Shown: positions 18,405 through 27,675, counted from the first letter of the stretch. The stretch is 64,000 bases of DNA from Euzebyella marina (GCF_014855515.1 NZ_JACYFK010000006.1:179411-243410), one strand, 5' to 3'. Notes: generated from the letters alone by a model not told the origin. Translations and numbers: made by a program.

Positions 18405-19450
18405 TAATTATATTTTATTTCTTTAGACGGAGCATTGGTAATTCCTGTAATGACAGGAATACTTTTATTGACCACATTGGCCATATGGGCAAAATCCATT
18501 TCAGAGACCTCATCACCCACTTTATGATAATGATTGAAATTGGTAAAATCGAATGTACTGAAGGTTTGTGACGGCACGCCAAAAGCTTCATGAAACGGGT
18601 AATTGTCTGAACGCTTGAAAAGATTGAACTCTTTTGCCTTGGGAAGGAACCCGGTAAACTCTATATCTGAGTAACCATTGGCCACCTCGGCCAGGTTCGA
18701 TTGCTCGTAACCTGTCAAATAGGTAAGATGCTCTTTACCCTGCAATGGCACCCCTACCATCTCATAATTCAACATGGCATAAAGTTGAAGATTTTTTTCT
18801 TTCAACCTATTCGCCAAATGTTTCGACCCCAAGAGTCCTTTTTCTTCAGCACTAAAAAGTGCAAAAATGATACTTCGCTTATTGTTTTTCTTTTGACCAA
18901 AATACCGAGCCAACTCCAAAACAACTGTAGTTCCGGTAGCATTATCGTTAGCACCGTTGGCTATGCTATCGCCATTCTCAGCTTCAATTACACCTATGTG
19001 ATCGTAATGGGCACCAATAATGATAAATTCATTTTTTAGAGAAGGGTCATTACCCTCAATCCACCCTACCATATTGTACGCGGGCATGTCAAAATTGGTT
19101 AGATTGTCTCTATAGCCTTCAAAATAAGGCTGAATACCGTTGGTTTTGAATACATTTTCAATAAAATCCGCCGCCTTTTCAATTCCCTCACTACCTGTAT
19201 CTCGACCTTCTAGCTCATCAGAAGCAAGAAAATTCATTATATCCCCAATTTTTCCGGCGTTGGTAAATTGACCTTGTACCCCAGCAGCGGCTTCAGCTAT
19301 GCCAATATCACTCGGTTTTTGAGGTATTTGCATTAGGCTGCGATCAAACTTTACCGCATCTTCACTTTGAAGGGTCACGGATTCATCAACCTTAGTTGAA
19401 CCACAGGCCATTACCAACAGGCCTATAGATAAGAGGATAGCGTTTCTCAT
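18404..19450 (-). CDS. M28-family zinc aminopeptidase lipoprotein
   Basis: A 348-residue exported peptidase; lipobox LLVMAC with C16. The M28 zinc centre is seen as GAHYDHIG (His, Asp), NGANDNATGT (bridging Asp), SAEEKGLLGS (catalytic and ligand Glu) and the later YPFHEAFGVP/FNHYHK region with the final histidine. It probably trims peptides at the cell envelope. It is the first gene of a pair with the SDR. The upstream promoter region is shared with the end of pdhC, separated by a terminator that faces the other gene. Confidence 0.9.
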   Translation of the reverse strand: MRNAILLSIGLLVMACGSTKVDESVTLQSEDAVKFDRSLMQIPQKPSDIGIAEAAAGVQGQFTNAGKIGDIMNFLASDELEGRDTGSEGIEKAADFIENVFKTNGIQPYFEGYRDNLTNFDMPAYNMVGWIEGNDPSLKNEFIIIGAHYDHIGVIEAENGDSIANGANDNATGTTVVLELARYFGQKKNNKRSIIFALFSAEEKGLLGSKHLANRLKEKNLQLYAMLNYEMVGVPLQGKEHLTYLTGYEQSNLAEVANGYSDIEFTGFLPKAKEFNLFKRSDNYPFHEAFGVPSQTFSTFDFTNFNHYHKVGDEVSEMDFAHMANVVNKSIPVITGITNAPSKEIKYN

Positions 19451-19480
19451 ATAATTTGTTTTGGCTACAATTTAGAAATT

Positions 19481-19511
19481 AAAAAAGGCATCTCGAAATA
19501 ATCGAGATGCC
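19481..19511 (-). terminator. terminator of the pdhA-pdhC transcript
   Basis: GGCATCTCGA and TCGAGATGCC form a perfect 10-bp stem with a 5-base loop (19487-19511), followed in the minus-strand transcript by six T residues. It lies 26 bases after the pdhC stop. Confidence 0.9.
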
Positions 19512-19536
19512 CATATTACATAATTTTTCTGATAAT

Positions 19537-21174
19537 CTAAGCAAGCATAGTTACCGGATTCTCAAGATAAGACCTCAAGGTGTGCAAGAACTGGGCACCA
19601 GTGGCACCATCTACTGTTCTATGGTCACAGGCCAATGTTACTTTCATTGTATTGCCTACTACAATCTGCCCTTCTTTCACCACTGGCTTTTGCACGATGG
19701 CTCCTACGGACAATATTGCGGAATTCGGCTGATTGATAATCGAGGTAAATTCTGAAATACCGAACATACCTAAGTTCGAAACGGTAAAGGTACTACCTTC
19801 CATTTCGGCAGGCGTCAACTTTTTATTACGTGCCCTACCTGCCAAATCTTTGACCGCACCACCTATTTGTGATAGGGACAACTGGTCACTAAACTTAAGT
19901 ACAGGTACTACCAAACCATCTTCAACAGCTACAGCTACACCAATGTGAACATGATGGTTGTAACGCGTAGTATCGCCATTCCAAGTTGTGTTTACTTGCG
20001 GATGCTTTTTAAGCGCCATGGCACAAGCTTTAACAACCATATCGTTGAAGGATACTTTAATATCCGGCAATTCATTAATTTGTTTTCTTGAAGCCATTGC
20101 ATTATCCATATCAACTTCAATAGTAAGATAATAATGCGGTGCCGAAAATTTCGATTCGGACAATCTCTTCGCAATAACCTTACGCATTTGAGAGTTTTTC
20201 ACCTCTTCGGTGCCTTCCTCGCCGACAGGTAAATTGATAGGCGCGGCAGGTTTACTACTAGAAGCTGCTGTCTCGGTAGCTTTAGGTGCTTCTGACTTAG
20301 CAGCAGGGGTAAAGTTCTCAATATCTTTCTTAATGATTCTGCCGTTATCACCGGAACCTGATACTTCCGACAAATCTATCCCTTTATCGGCTGCCATCTT
20401 TTTGGCCAAAGGAGAAGCAAAAATACGTTTGCCATCATTTACCGGCTTAGCTTCTTCTTTTGTAGCCTCTTTGGCTTCCTCCTTCTTAGGCTCTTCAGAC
20501 TTTTTCTCTTTCTTACCAGAAGAGGGTTTGCTATTAAGTACGGCATCAACGTCTGTTCCTTCCGGGCCTATAACGGCCAAAACTGCATCAACAGGTGAAG
20601 ATTCCCCTTCTTGAATACCTATATATAAAAGTGTACCAGAGTAAAATGACTCGAATTCCATAGTGGCCTTATCGGTCTCTATTTCGGCCAAAATTTCACC
20701 TTCTTCTACCTTATCACCTACTTTTTTCAACCATGAGGCAACAGTACCTTCCTCCATGGTATCACTTAAGCGAGGCATTTTCACCACCTCAACGCCTTCC
20801 GGTATCTCTGCGGCTTCATTCGTATCATCTTCATCACTTTCAGGTTCGGAATCATCAGAATCTTCTTCTTTTGCTTCAGGCTTCTCTTCAGAACTTTTAC
20901 TTCCTCCTCCATTTAATAAAGAAGAAATATCTTCACCTTCTTCACCAATGATTGCCAACAACGAGTCTACAGGGGCACCATCGCCTTCCTCGATTCCGAT
21001 ATGAAGCAATGTTCCTTCATAAAAAGACTCGAACTCCATTGTGGCCTTATCCGTCTCGATTTCAGCCAATATATCGCCCTCTTCAACCTTATCGCCAACA
21101 CTCTTTAACCACTTGGCCACGGTACCTTCTTCCATGGTATCGCTCAATCGGGGCATGTTAATTATCTCTGCCAT
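19537..21174 (-). CDS. pdhC: pyruvate dehydrogenase E2, dihydrolipoamide acetyltransferase
   Basis: Core of the pyruvate dehydrogenase complex, transferring acetyl groups from lipoamide to CoA. Order of domains in 545 residues: lipoyl domain 1 (K43 in ETDKATMEFES), acidic linker, lipoyl domain 2 (K169 in the same motif), Ala/Lys/Glu-rich linker, E3/E1-binding domain (FASPLAKKMAADKGIDL, about 250-285), Ala/Pro linker, and catalytic domain with HRTVDGATGAQFLHTL near the end. It follows pdhA by 10 bases. The E1 beta gene is not in the window. Confidence 0.95.
   Translation of the reverse strand: MAEIINMPRLSDTMEEGTVAKWLKSVGDKVEEGDILAEIETDKATMEFESFYEGTLLHIGIEEGDGAPVDSLLAIIGEEGEDISSLLNGGGSKSSEEKPEAKEEDSDDSEPESDEDDTNEAAEIPEGVEVVKMPRLSDTMEEGTVASWLKKVGDKVEEGEILAEIETDKATMEFESFYSGTLLYIGIQEGESSPVDAVLAVIGPEGTDVDAVLNSKPSSGKKEKKSEEPKKEEAKEATKEEAKPVNDGKRIFASPLAKKMAADKGIDLSEVSGSGDNGRIIKKDIENFTPAAKSEAPKATETAASSSKPAAPINLPVGEEGTEEVKNSQMRKVIAKRLSESKFSAPHYYLTIEVDMDNAMASRKQINELPDIKVSFNDMVVKACAMALKKHPQVNTTWNGDTTRYNHHVHIGVAVAVEDGLVVPVLKFSDQLSLSQIGGAVKDLAGRARNKKLTPAEMEGSTFTVSNLGMFGISEFTSIINQPNSAILSVGAIVQKPVVKEGQIVVGNTMKVTLACDHRTVDGATGAQFLHTLRSYLENPVTMLA
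20560..21174 (-). repeat. duplicated lipoyl-domain coding segment in pdhC
   Basis: The segments 20940-21174 and 20560-20790 encode two near-identical lipoyl domains; nucleotide similarity is still high around the lipoylation site (for example GAATTCCATAGTGGCCTTAT against GAACTCCATTGTGGCCTTAT on the plus strand). An in-gene duplication separated by a 50-residue acidic linker. Common in E2 proteins. Confidence 0.85.
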
Positions 21175-21184
21175 TTACCTAAAA

Positions 21185-22180
21185 TTATTTATGTTGAACA
21201 AAGGGAACATCTTCCTCTTCATAGACCATGTCGTACAGCTGTTGTACTGGAGGGAAATCGGATTCGTCTGCAAATTTCTCGCATTCGGCCACCCTCTTTT
21301 TGACATCGGCATCAATTTCTTTTATCTCGTCGTCAGTTGCGTATTTATTTTCTTTGATAATATCTAGAACTTGGGTGATTGGATCTATCTTTTGATATTC
21401 CTGTACCTCTTCTTTAGTTCTATAATGCTGCGCATCAGACATCGAATGACCCCTATAGCGATAAGTTTTCATTTCTAAGAAAGTTGGCCCACCACCGGTT
21501 CGCGCTCTTTCTATCGCTTTACTGACCTCTTGGGCAACAGTCACTGGATTCATTCCGTCAACAGGGCCACAAGGCATTTCATAACCTAGACCTAATTTCC
21601 AGATTTCTGTGGAGTGAGAAGTTCTTGCCACAGAAGTACCCATAGCGTAACCGTTATTTTCACAAATGAACACTACAGGCAGCTGCCAAAGCATCGCAAG
21701 GTTCATTGCTTCATGAAAAGACCCCTGTCTAACCGCACCATCACCCATATAACATAGGGTTACATTATCTCTCCCAAAATATTTATCACCAAATGCCATG
21801 CCGGCACCTAATGGAATCTGGCCACCTACTATACCGTGACCACCATGAAAACGATGCTCTTTTGAAAATATGTGCATTGATCCACCCATACCTTTTGATG
21901 TACCGGTCACCTTGCCATACAGTTCGGCCATAACAGCCTTAGGATCGACACCCATACCAATTGGCTGAACGTGATTTCGATAAGCGGTGATCATACGGTC
22001 TTTGGTAAGGTCCATGGCGTGAAGAGAACCCGCCAAAACGGCTTCTTGGCCGTTATAAAGGTGCAAAAAACCCCTTACTTTTTGTTGAATGTATACTTGC
22101 GCCAGCTTATCCTCGAACTTGCGCCAAAACAACATATCTTCATACCATTTAAGATATACTTCTTTGGTAATTTTTTTCAT
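21185..22180 (-). CDS. pdhA: pyruvate dehydrogenase E1 component subunit alpha
   Basis: Thiamine-diphosphate-dependent decarboxylase subunit, 331 residues. The TPP motif is GDGAVRQGSFHEAMNLA ending in CENNGYAMGTS; RYRGHSMSDAQHYRT is the phosphorylation-loop region of E1 alpha; GGHGIVGGQIPLGAG precedes. Encoded just before pdhC and after cdd, the usual flavobacterial arrangement. A good -7 element lies about 70 bases upstream of the start. Confidence 0.95.
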   Translation of the reverse strand: MKKITKEVYLKWYEDMLFWRKFEDKLAQVYIQQKVRGFLHLYNGQEAVLAGSLHAMDLTKDRMITAYRNHVQPIGMGVDPKAVMAELYGKVTGTSKGMGGSMHIFSKEHRFHGGHGIVGGQIPLGAGMAFGDKYFGRDNVTLCYMGDGAVRQGSFHEAMNLAMLWQLPVVFICENNGYAMGTSVARTSHSTEIWKLGLGYEMPCGPVDGMNPVTVAQEVSKAIERARTGGGPTFLEMKTYRYRGHSMSDAQHYRTKEEVQEYQKIDPITQVLDIIKENKYATDDEIKEIDADVKKRVAECEKFADESDFPPVQQLYDMVYEEEDVPFVQHK

Positions 22181-22248
22181 TGATGCTTTTTAATTAGGAT
22201 TCCGATACATCTTGGTATTCCGAAAATCTACCGGAACGACAAGAAAAA

Positions 22249-22256
22249 CAAAAATA
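22249..22256 (-). promoter_or_regulatory. possible -7 promoter element for pdhA
   Basis: On the minus strand the bases read TATTTTTG, an exact match to the Bacteroidetes -7 consensus TAnnTTTG, giving a leader of about 60 bases to the pdhA ATG. I find no convincing TTG at the expected -33 distance, so this is a weak call. Confidence 0.35.
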
Positions 22257-22392
22257 CATATTAAATTATTAGTTGAAAAAAATTGACACAAAAGGTTACC
22301 CATAATTTACCTTGGCAAATCGCGTCGTAAAACAAGCCTAATAAAAATGTAAATAATCACCTTCAAAATAGGCGTAAAAGAGAGAAAAGAAT

Positions 22393-22878
22393 TCAGCCCA
22401 GATAAGAACTATCAAAGCCTAAGGGCAAAATATCGGCAACAGATTCGCATTTATACACCTCGCCTCTCTCCCCCATTAAAAGGAGCTTGATAGGAGAACC
22501 CTGCTTCACTTCATATTCTTTAATCGATTGCCTGCAATTACCACAGGGCGCTACAGGCGATCCAACCTTTATTTTTTCAGAAGCAGCAGTGATGGCTATA
22601 GCCTTTATAATGGCGTTGGGGTGATTGGCACCAGCACTAAATATGGCAACCCTTTCTGCGCACAGCCCAGAAGGATAACTGGCGTTTTCCTGATTATTAC
22701 CTTTGATTATCTCACCGGTATCTAAAAGAAGTGCCGCCCCCACATTGAATTGCGAGTAAGGTGCATAAGCCATGCCTCGCGCATCTACCGCCATAATCAT
22801 CAGTCGACGTTCTTCTGTTGGAAGCTCTTCTAGCGAATCGAAAATCGAAAGCTCAAATTCTATTTTATGTCTGCGCAT
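22393..22878 (-). CDS. cdd: cytidine deaminase
   Basis: Deaminates cytidine and deoxycytidine to the uridine forms (pyrimidine salvage). From the ATG at 22878 (MRRHKIEFEL) it has 161 residues; an earlier in-frame codon at 22902 falls in the porV terminator. Zinc ligands are C73 in SGLCAERVAIF, with catalytic E75, and C112/C115 in PCGNCRQSI, the three-cysteine tetrameric type. It sits between porV and pdhA, a conserved flavobacterial neighbourhood without known functional reason. Confidence 0.95.
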   Translation of the reverse strand: MRRHKIEFELSIFDSLEELPTEERRLMIMAVDARGMAYAPYSQFNVGAALLLDTGEIIKGNNQENASYPSGLCAERVAIFSAGANHPNAIIKAIAITAASEKIKVGSPVAPCGNCRQSIKEYEVKQGSPIKLLLMGERGEVYKCESVADILPLGFDSSYLG

Positions 22879-22899
22879 ACTTAATATAGCCAGAAAAGA

Positions 22900-22921
22900 C
22901 AAAAACCTGCTTTCGCAGGTT
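22900..22921 (-). terminator. terminator after porV
   Basis: AACCTGC and GCAGGTT form a 7-bp stem closed by a GAAA tetraloop in the minus-strand transcript, followed by five T residues. It lies between the porV stop and the cdd start, so porV and cdd are probably separate or partly attenuated transcripts. Confidence 0.8.
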
Positions 22922-22944
22922 GTTATACAATATTACTGTAGTTT

Positions 22945-24096
22945 TTAGTCATTATAATACTCATCCCCTAAATTAAATGTTAGGGAAAAGCGCAATGTAT
23001 TCTCGACCGGGTTGGTAATTCTTGAGGTTGAGAATAAATAAGACAAGTCGATTTGGGCCGAACGGAACTTAAAGCCGGCGCCGAGGGTAAAATACTTTCT
23101 AAAACCCTTTACATCACTTTCATTAAAATACCCGGTTCTGAACATGAATGCATCTTGGTAAACATACTCTGCACCCAAAGCCCATGTCATTTCTTTGAGC
23201 TCTTCACCAAAACCATCAGGAGCATCTCCAAAAGACTTGAACACACCACTTAAAAAACCTATATCTTGATACTCATCGTTATCGGCGGCATCTAAATCAC
23301 CATCATCATCAAAATCTTGTGGTGTAGGCACTAACAACTTATTGAATTCTGTCGTTAGACCTATAACATTGTCTTGATCCAAGATGAAATCGAATCCGAG
23401 ACCTAATCGCAAGTTGGCCGGTATAAAATTCTTCTGCCCATTTTCATCGTAGGCAATCTTTCCACCAAGGTTCGAAATATTAAAACCACCTCTCCATCTT
23501 CCGTCGAAACGGTTATAGGCAATTTCCCTGGATCGGTAAAAACCCGCTACGTCAACGGCAAAAGTGCTACCAGGTTTAGAATCGACATTGGCATCGGCCT
23601 GAAATTTGAGGTTCGAACGTATATAGCGCCCGCCTACTGCCATCGAGAAAGTAGGACTCAATTTTAAGGAATAAGATCCATCCAAAGCCAATTCGTTAGG
23701 CTTTACGATAGTGCCTTGATCATCGTAAGTCTGGCGCAGTTCAATTTCCCCTAAAGTGAAATATCTCAACCCTACGGCAAATGCACTTTGCTCATTGATT
23801 TTATTGAAATAACTGGCATTTAAAAGTCCGATACCAGATACTGTATTGCTCAAATAAGGCGTATAACCTAAACCAACACCCATTTGTCTTTCCGCAAAAG
23901 CAAACTTGGCCGGGTTCCATTGCTGGGCAAAGGCATCTGCAGATGTTGCTACACCCATATCACCCATACCTGCGGCCCTGGCATCAGCTGCTATATTTAA
24001 AAATGGCACAGCTGTGGTAATTACTCTATCGCTGGCCTCTTGTGCTGATAATCTTCCGGCAATTACGAGTAAAACTAGTATTGAAAATTTTTTCAT
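22945..24096 (-). CDS. porV: type IX secretion outer-membrane protein PorV (LptO)
   Basis: Outer-membrane FadL-like beta barrel that shuttles T9SS cargo from the translocon to the attachment complex. The 383-residue protein has a signal peptide (cut after LSAQEA) and the typical beginning FLNIAADARAAGMGDMGVAT and FAQQWNPAKFAFAERQMG, then many amphipathic strands ending in the aromatic-containing LRFSLTFNLGDEYYND. The neighbours cdd, pdhA and pdhC support the identity. The usual partner porU is not next to it. Confidence 0.93.
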   Translation of the reverse strand: MKKFSILVLLVIAGRLSAQEASDRVITTAVPFLNIAADARAAGMGDMGVATSADAFAQQWNPAKFAFAERQMGVGLGYTPYLSNTVSGIGLLNASYFNKINEQSAFAVGLRYFTLGEIELRQTYDDQGTIVKPNELALDGSYSLKLSPTFSMAVGGRYIRSNLKFQADANVDSKPGSTFAVDVAGFYRSREIAYNRFDGRWRGGFNISNLGGKIAYDENGQKNFIPANLRLGLGFDFILDQDNVIGLTTEFNKLLVPTPQDFDDDGDLDAADNDEYQDIGFLSGVFKSFGDAPDGFGEELKEMTWALGAEYVYQDAFMFRTGYFNESDVKGFRKYFTLGAGFKFRSAQIDLSYLFSTSRITNPVENTLRFSLTFNLGDEYYND

Positions 24097-24574
24097 TTTG
24101 AAAATAAGCTAATTTAAAGTCGGTCTTTTTTCTTTTAGGGAATACTAAAATTACGCGTGCGCGTAATCAATATTATCAATTAGATGTCGTACATGTAAAC
24201 GATCAATTAAGCAATATCTTATATAGTAAGCAATTAATTTTCGGTATTTATAGGCCAGATACTAAAAACATCGACCAAACCACACTATAAATTTCAAAAT
24301 GAAGCTTGACAAGTAGTCTTTAGGCCCCGTAAATTTGCAAAAGAAAAACATAAGCTATACTATATCAACAAATACGTCGTTATGCTTTTTAGAGGGCCGA
24401 TGTATATTGAAAAATATATGCACCGAACGATATCAAAAATAATCTTTTAGCTATAAAATAATATGCACAAAACACCGTTTTATATGCCGAAAGTTAAGAC
24501 TAAAAAATTAATCAAAATACAAATATCCACCTACACCAATCAGTAGACGGACCATTTGAACTCAAGTCCTAATT
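24097..24574. other. 478-base divergent intergenic region between porV and gldJ
   Basis: AT-rich region with no credible reading frame, tRNA or intact porU remnant that I can see. It must hold the promoters of both porV and gldJ. The only strong structural signal is the GC-rich palindrome described separately. The gldJ-proximal part is very AT-rich and may contain a long leader. Confidence 0.6.
24150..24167. promoter_or_regulatory. perfect palindrome ahead of porV, possible operator
   Basis: ATTACGCG-TG-CGCGTAAT: eight-base arms with a two-base centre, GC-rich inside AT-rich DNA, 54 bases upstream of the porV start. There is no T-run on either side, so a protein-binding dyad is more likely than a terminator. 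Confidence 0.5.
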
Positions 24575-26242
24575 ATGAAGAAACAGGTTATCAAAGTTGT
24601 ACTTTCTTGTGCAGTGGTTGCAGGAAGTTTTACGGTTACCAGCTGTAAAAATTCCGGATCTTCCAAAAACGTGTCGCGAGCCACAGGTTGGAAAATAAAC
24701 GCAAAAGAAGGAGGTTTCCAATATAACACCGATTTTAAGGAGCAAGAAACTGCTCCTGGTCTTGTATTTATAGAAGGAGGAACCTTTACAAAAGGTAAGG
24801 TGCAAGACGATGTTATGCACGACTGGAACAACACGCCAACCTCTCAGCACGTTCAGTCTTTTTATATGGATGAAACGGAGGTTACCAACGTAATGTACCT
24901 TGAGTATCTTGATTATTTAAAGAGTGTTTATCCTCCGGAAAATCCGCAGTACGCAAATATTTACACCGGGGCTTTACCCGATACTTTGGTTTGGAGAAAC
25001 CGACTTGGTTTCAATGAGACCATGACCAACAACTACTTAAGACACCCTGCCTATGCGGAGTATCCTGTAGTTGGTGTCAATTGGATCCAGGCTACGCAAT
25101 TTGCCGAGTGGAGAACCGACCGAGTAAACGAAATCATGCTTGAGCGTGAAGGATATTTAGCAGAAGACGCCAAATACAAGGCTGCAACAGGAGAAACAGC
25201 CGGAACTTTTAGCACCGAGGCTTATCTGAACAGACCTGAGTCTGTTTATAATGGCCAAATCGATTCTCTTCAAGGTAAAATGAAGAAAGATAGTGTTAAT
25301 GCATATGCCAAAAGAAGTAGCGGTATCATCATGCCAGAATACCGACTACCTACCGAAACTGAATGGGAATATGCTGCCCAGGCCAACCAAGGTAATAGAG
25401 AATACAACAACTACAGGGGTAGAAAGAAATACCCTTGGGATGGTGATTACACCAGAAACGGGCAAAGAGTCGGTAGAGGTGATCAATTGGCCAACTTTAA
25501 GCAAGGTAAAGGTGATTACGGCGGTATAGCAGGCTGGTCAGATGACGGAGCCGATATCACTGCACAAGTAATGTCTTACAAACCTAACGATTTGGGTCTT
25601 TATGACATGGCCGGTAACGTTGCCGAGTGGGTTGCCGATGTTTATCGCCCAATTGTTGATGACGAAATTAGCGACTTCAACTACTACCGTGGTAATATCT
25701 ATATGAAAACCGCTATAGGTGAAGATGGAAAAGTTAACGTGTTACGTGATTCTATCGTATACGACACATTACCTAATGGAAAAGTAGTTGCCGTAAATCT
25801 ACCAGGTGAGATAGCAATGGTTCCCGTTGGTGAAGAAGAAACGTATTTAAGAACCAATTTCTCTACCAGCGACAACAGAGGTTATCGTGACGGAGATCCA
25901 GGATCATCTAGGTTCTTCGATAGGTTCAGCGACGAAGAAGAGGAAGAAGACACCAAGAAGATGTACAATTCTCCAAAGCACAAAGTTGAGCGCGATTCAG
26001 CTGGCCAGCTTATTCGTCAGTACGACAAATCAAACAACAGAACTACCTTAATAAATGATGAAGTTAGGGTTTACAAAGGAGGATCTTGGAGAGATAGGGC
26101 TTATTGGCTAGATCCTGCCCAAAGAAGATACTTGCCACAATACATGGCTACCGATTATATAGGTTTCCGATGTGCGATGTCTAGAGTAGGTTCTAAATCA
26201 AAAACAAAGAACAAAACACCTAGAGGAAAAAAGGTGAGATAA
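24575..26242 (+). CDS. gldJ: gliding motility lipoprotein GldJ
   Basis: Outer-membrane lipoprotein required for flavobacterial gliding and T9SS function. In 555 residues: signal peptide and lipobox VTSC (C24), then a formylglycine-generating-enzyme-like (SUMF1) fold with FIEGGTFTKG, FYMDETEVTNVMYLEYLDY, YPVVGVNWIQATQFAEWR, RLPTETEWEYAA, GLYDMAGNVAEWV and the final VYKGGSWRDRAYW/IGFRCAMS. An acidic insert (DEEEEEDTKKMYNS) near residue 455 is typical of GldJ rather than GldK. The lysine/arginine-rich tail ends the protein. A terminator follows. Confidence 0.95.
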   Translation: MKKQVIKVVLSCAVVAGSFTVTSCKNSGSSKNVSRATGWKINAKEGGFQYNTDFKEQETAPGLVFIEGGTFTKGKVQDDVMHDWNNTPTSQHVQSFYMDETEVTNVMYLEYLDYLKSVYPPENPQYANIYTGALPDTLVWRNRLGFNETMTNNYLRHPAYAEYPVVGVNWIQATQFAEWRTDRVNEIMLEREGYLAEDAKYKAATGETAGTFSTEAYLNRPESVYNGQIDSLQGKMKKDSVNAYAKRSSGIIMPEYRLPTETEWEYAAQANQGNREYNNYRGRKKYPWDGDYTRNGQRVGRGDQLANFKQGKGDYGGIAGWSDDGADITAQVMSYKPNDLGLYDMAGNVAEWVADVYRPIVDDEISDFNYYRGNIYMKTAIGEDGKVNVLRDSIVYDTLPNGKVVAVNLPGEIAMVPVGEEETYLRTNFSTSDNRGYRDGDPGSSRFFDRFSDEEEEEDTKKMYNSPKHKVERDSAGQLIRQYDKSNNRTTLINDEVRVYKGGSWRDRAYWLDPAQRRYLPQYMATDYIGFRCAMSRVGSKSKTKNKTPRGKKVR

Positions 26243-26266
26243 TATCAAAATATTGAATTCAGAGAG

Positions 26267-26299
26267 AGTCCCGAGTAATTTTTTACCGGGACTTTTTTT
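26267..26299 (+). terminator. terminator of gldJ
   Basis: AGTCCCG pairs with CGGGACT across a 13-base loop, followed by seven T residues. It sits 24 bases after the gldJ stop and 15 before murF, so murF has its own or a read-through promoter. Confidence 0.85.
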
Positions 26300-26313
26300 A
26301 TACTTTTATCTTC

Positions 26314-27591
26314 ATGAATATTGAACAACTGCACCAGCATTTTCTAGAGAACACCATAGTTTCTACCGACACGAGAAAAATTTCAGAAGGCTGTATTTTC
26401 TTTGCCCTGAAGGGTGATAATTTTAATGGTAATGCCTATGCCGAAGAAGCCTTAAAAAAAGGAGCGAGACTTGCCGTAGTAGACGAATCTGAGTATGCCA
26501 CAACAGAAAAACACATTCTCGTAAACGATGTTCTCAAGACCTTGCAGGAGCTTGCTCGATATCATAGAAACCATTGTACTGCAAAGGTTATATCCTTAAC
26601 CGGATCCAATGGTAAAACTACTACCAAAGAGCTCATCAATGCTGTTCTTTCAAAAAAGTACAAGACTATTGCTACCAATGGCAATCTTAACAATCATATC
26701 GGGGTTCCTTTGACATTGTTAAGAATTACCGATGAGACTGAGATAGCCGTAGTTGAAATGGGAGCCAACCATCAAGAAGAAATAGCCTTTCTCTGTTCTA
26801 TAGCCGAGCCCGATTTCGGATACATTACAAATTTTGGCAAAGCACACCTCGAAGGTTTTGGAAGCGTAGAAGGCATCATTAAAGGAAAAAGCGAACTCTA
26901 TGATTTTCTAATAGCTAACGAAAAATCAATTTTTCTAAATGCAGATGACCCCATTCAAATTGAAAAGTTAGGTAGTTATATTAAGAAATATGGTTTTAGT
27001 CAACATAATTCTGAGTTCTATCCTATCACTTTTTTAAATGCCGACCCTTTTGTAAGCTTCAGATTTGACGATACAGAAGTTTCGAGCCGGTTAATCGGAA
27101 AGTACAATTTCACTAATTGTGCCGCTGCTACCATAATTGGCAAATTCTTTAATATACCTACCAGCAGCATACAAGAGGCTATCGCAGAATACACCCCAAA
27201 GAACAATCGATCACAAATACTAGAAAAGGGTGGACATAAAATTGTTTTAGACGCCTATAATGCAAACCCTACCAGCATGCAAGCGGCCTTGGAAAATTTT
27301 GAACAGATGCCCGCTGCGAACAAAGTACTTTTTCTTGGAGACATGTTCGAGCTTGGGGAAACGGCAGGTAAAGAGCATCAGAACATAGCCGATTTAGCCG
27401 CTAAGATGAACTTTAATCAAACCTATCTAATAGGTAAGAATTTTGGCAAAACGAAGACTTCCCTGACCAAGTATTCCTCTTTCGACTCTCTATCGGAAGA
27501 TTGGAAGAATATTTCTTTAGAAAAAAACAGTTTAATTTTGATTAAAGGTTCTAGAGGTATGGCTCTTGAGCGCATTTTAAACCTTTTTTAG
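26314..27591 (+). CDS. murF: UDP-N-acetylmuramoyl-tripeptide--D-alanyl-D-alanine ligase
   Basis: Adds D-Ala-D-Ala to the UDP-MurNAc tripeptide, the last cytoplasmic step of the peptidoglycan precursor. 425 residues; the ATP loop is SLTGSNGKTTTKELIN near residue 95, with EMGANHQEEIAFL, NNHIGVPLTLL and DAYNANPTSMQAALENF as Mur-ligase motifs, and GDMFELGE in the C-terminal domain. Immediately downstream of gldJ in many flavobacteria. Confidence 0.95.
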   Translation: MNIEQLHQHFLENTIVSTDTRKISEGCIFFALKGDNFNGNAYAEEALKKGARLAVVDESEYATTEKHILVNDVLKTLQELARYHRNHCTAKVISLTGSNGKTTTKELINAVLSKKYKTIATNGNLNNHIGVPLTLLRITDETEIAVVEMGANHQEEIAFLCSIAEPDFGYITNFGKAHLEGFGSVEGIIKGKSELYDFLIANEKSIFLNADDPIQIEKLGSYIKKYGFSQHNSEFYPITFLNADPFVSFRFDDTEVSSRLIGKYNFTNCAAATIIGKFFNIPTSSIQEAIAEYTPKNNRSQILEKGGHKIVLDAYNANPTSMQAALENFEQMPAANKVLFLGDMFELGETAGKEHQNIADLAAKMNFNQTYLIGKNFGKTKTSLTKYSSFDSLSEDWKNISLEKNSLILIKGSRGMALERILNLF

Positions 27592-27600
27592 AAAAGATAG

Positions 27601-27675
27601 TGGGTTATACTGGATTCGAACCAGTGACCTCTGCCCTGTCAAGGCAGCGCTCTAAACCAACTGAGCTAATAACCC
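27601..27675 (-). tRNA. tRNA-Val (GAC)
   Basis: A 75-base cloverleaf on the minus strand: acceptor GGGTTAT/ATAACCC with discriminator A, D-stem GCTC/GAGC, anticodon stem CTGCC/GGCAG with loop TTGACAG (anticodon GAC), T-stem ACTGG/CCAGT with TTCGAAT. CCA is not encoded. Confidence 0.93.

Noticed and set aside
20210..21004. Long open frames on the plus strand opposite pdhC
   Set aside because: They mirror the acidic and Ala/Lys-rich linkers and lipoyl repeats of pdhC and have low-complexity serine-rich translations.
27601..27675. tRNA-Asp reading of this gene
   Set aside because: The anticodon loop TTGACAG gives GAC, which is valine; aspartate would need GTC in the transcript sense.
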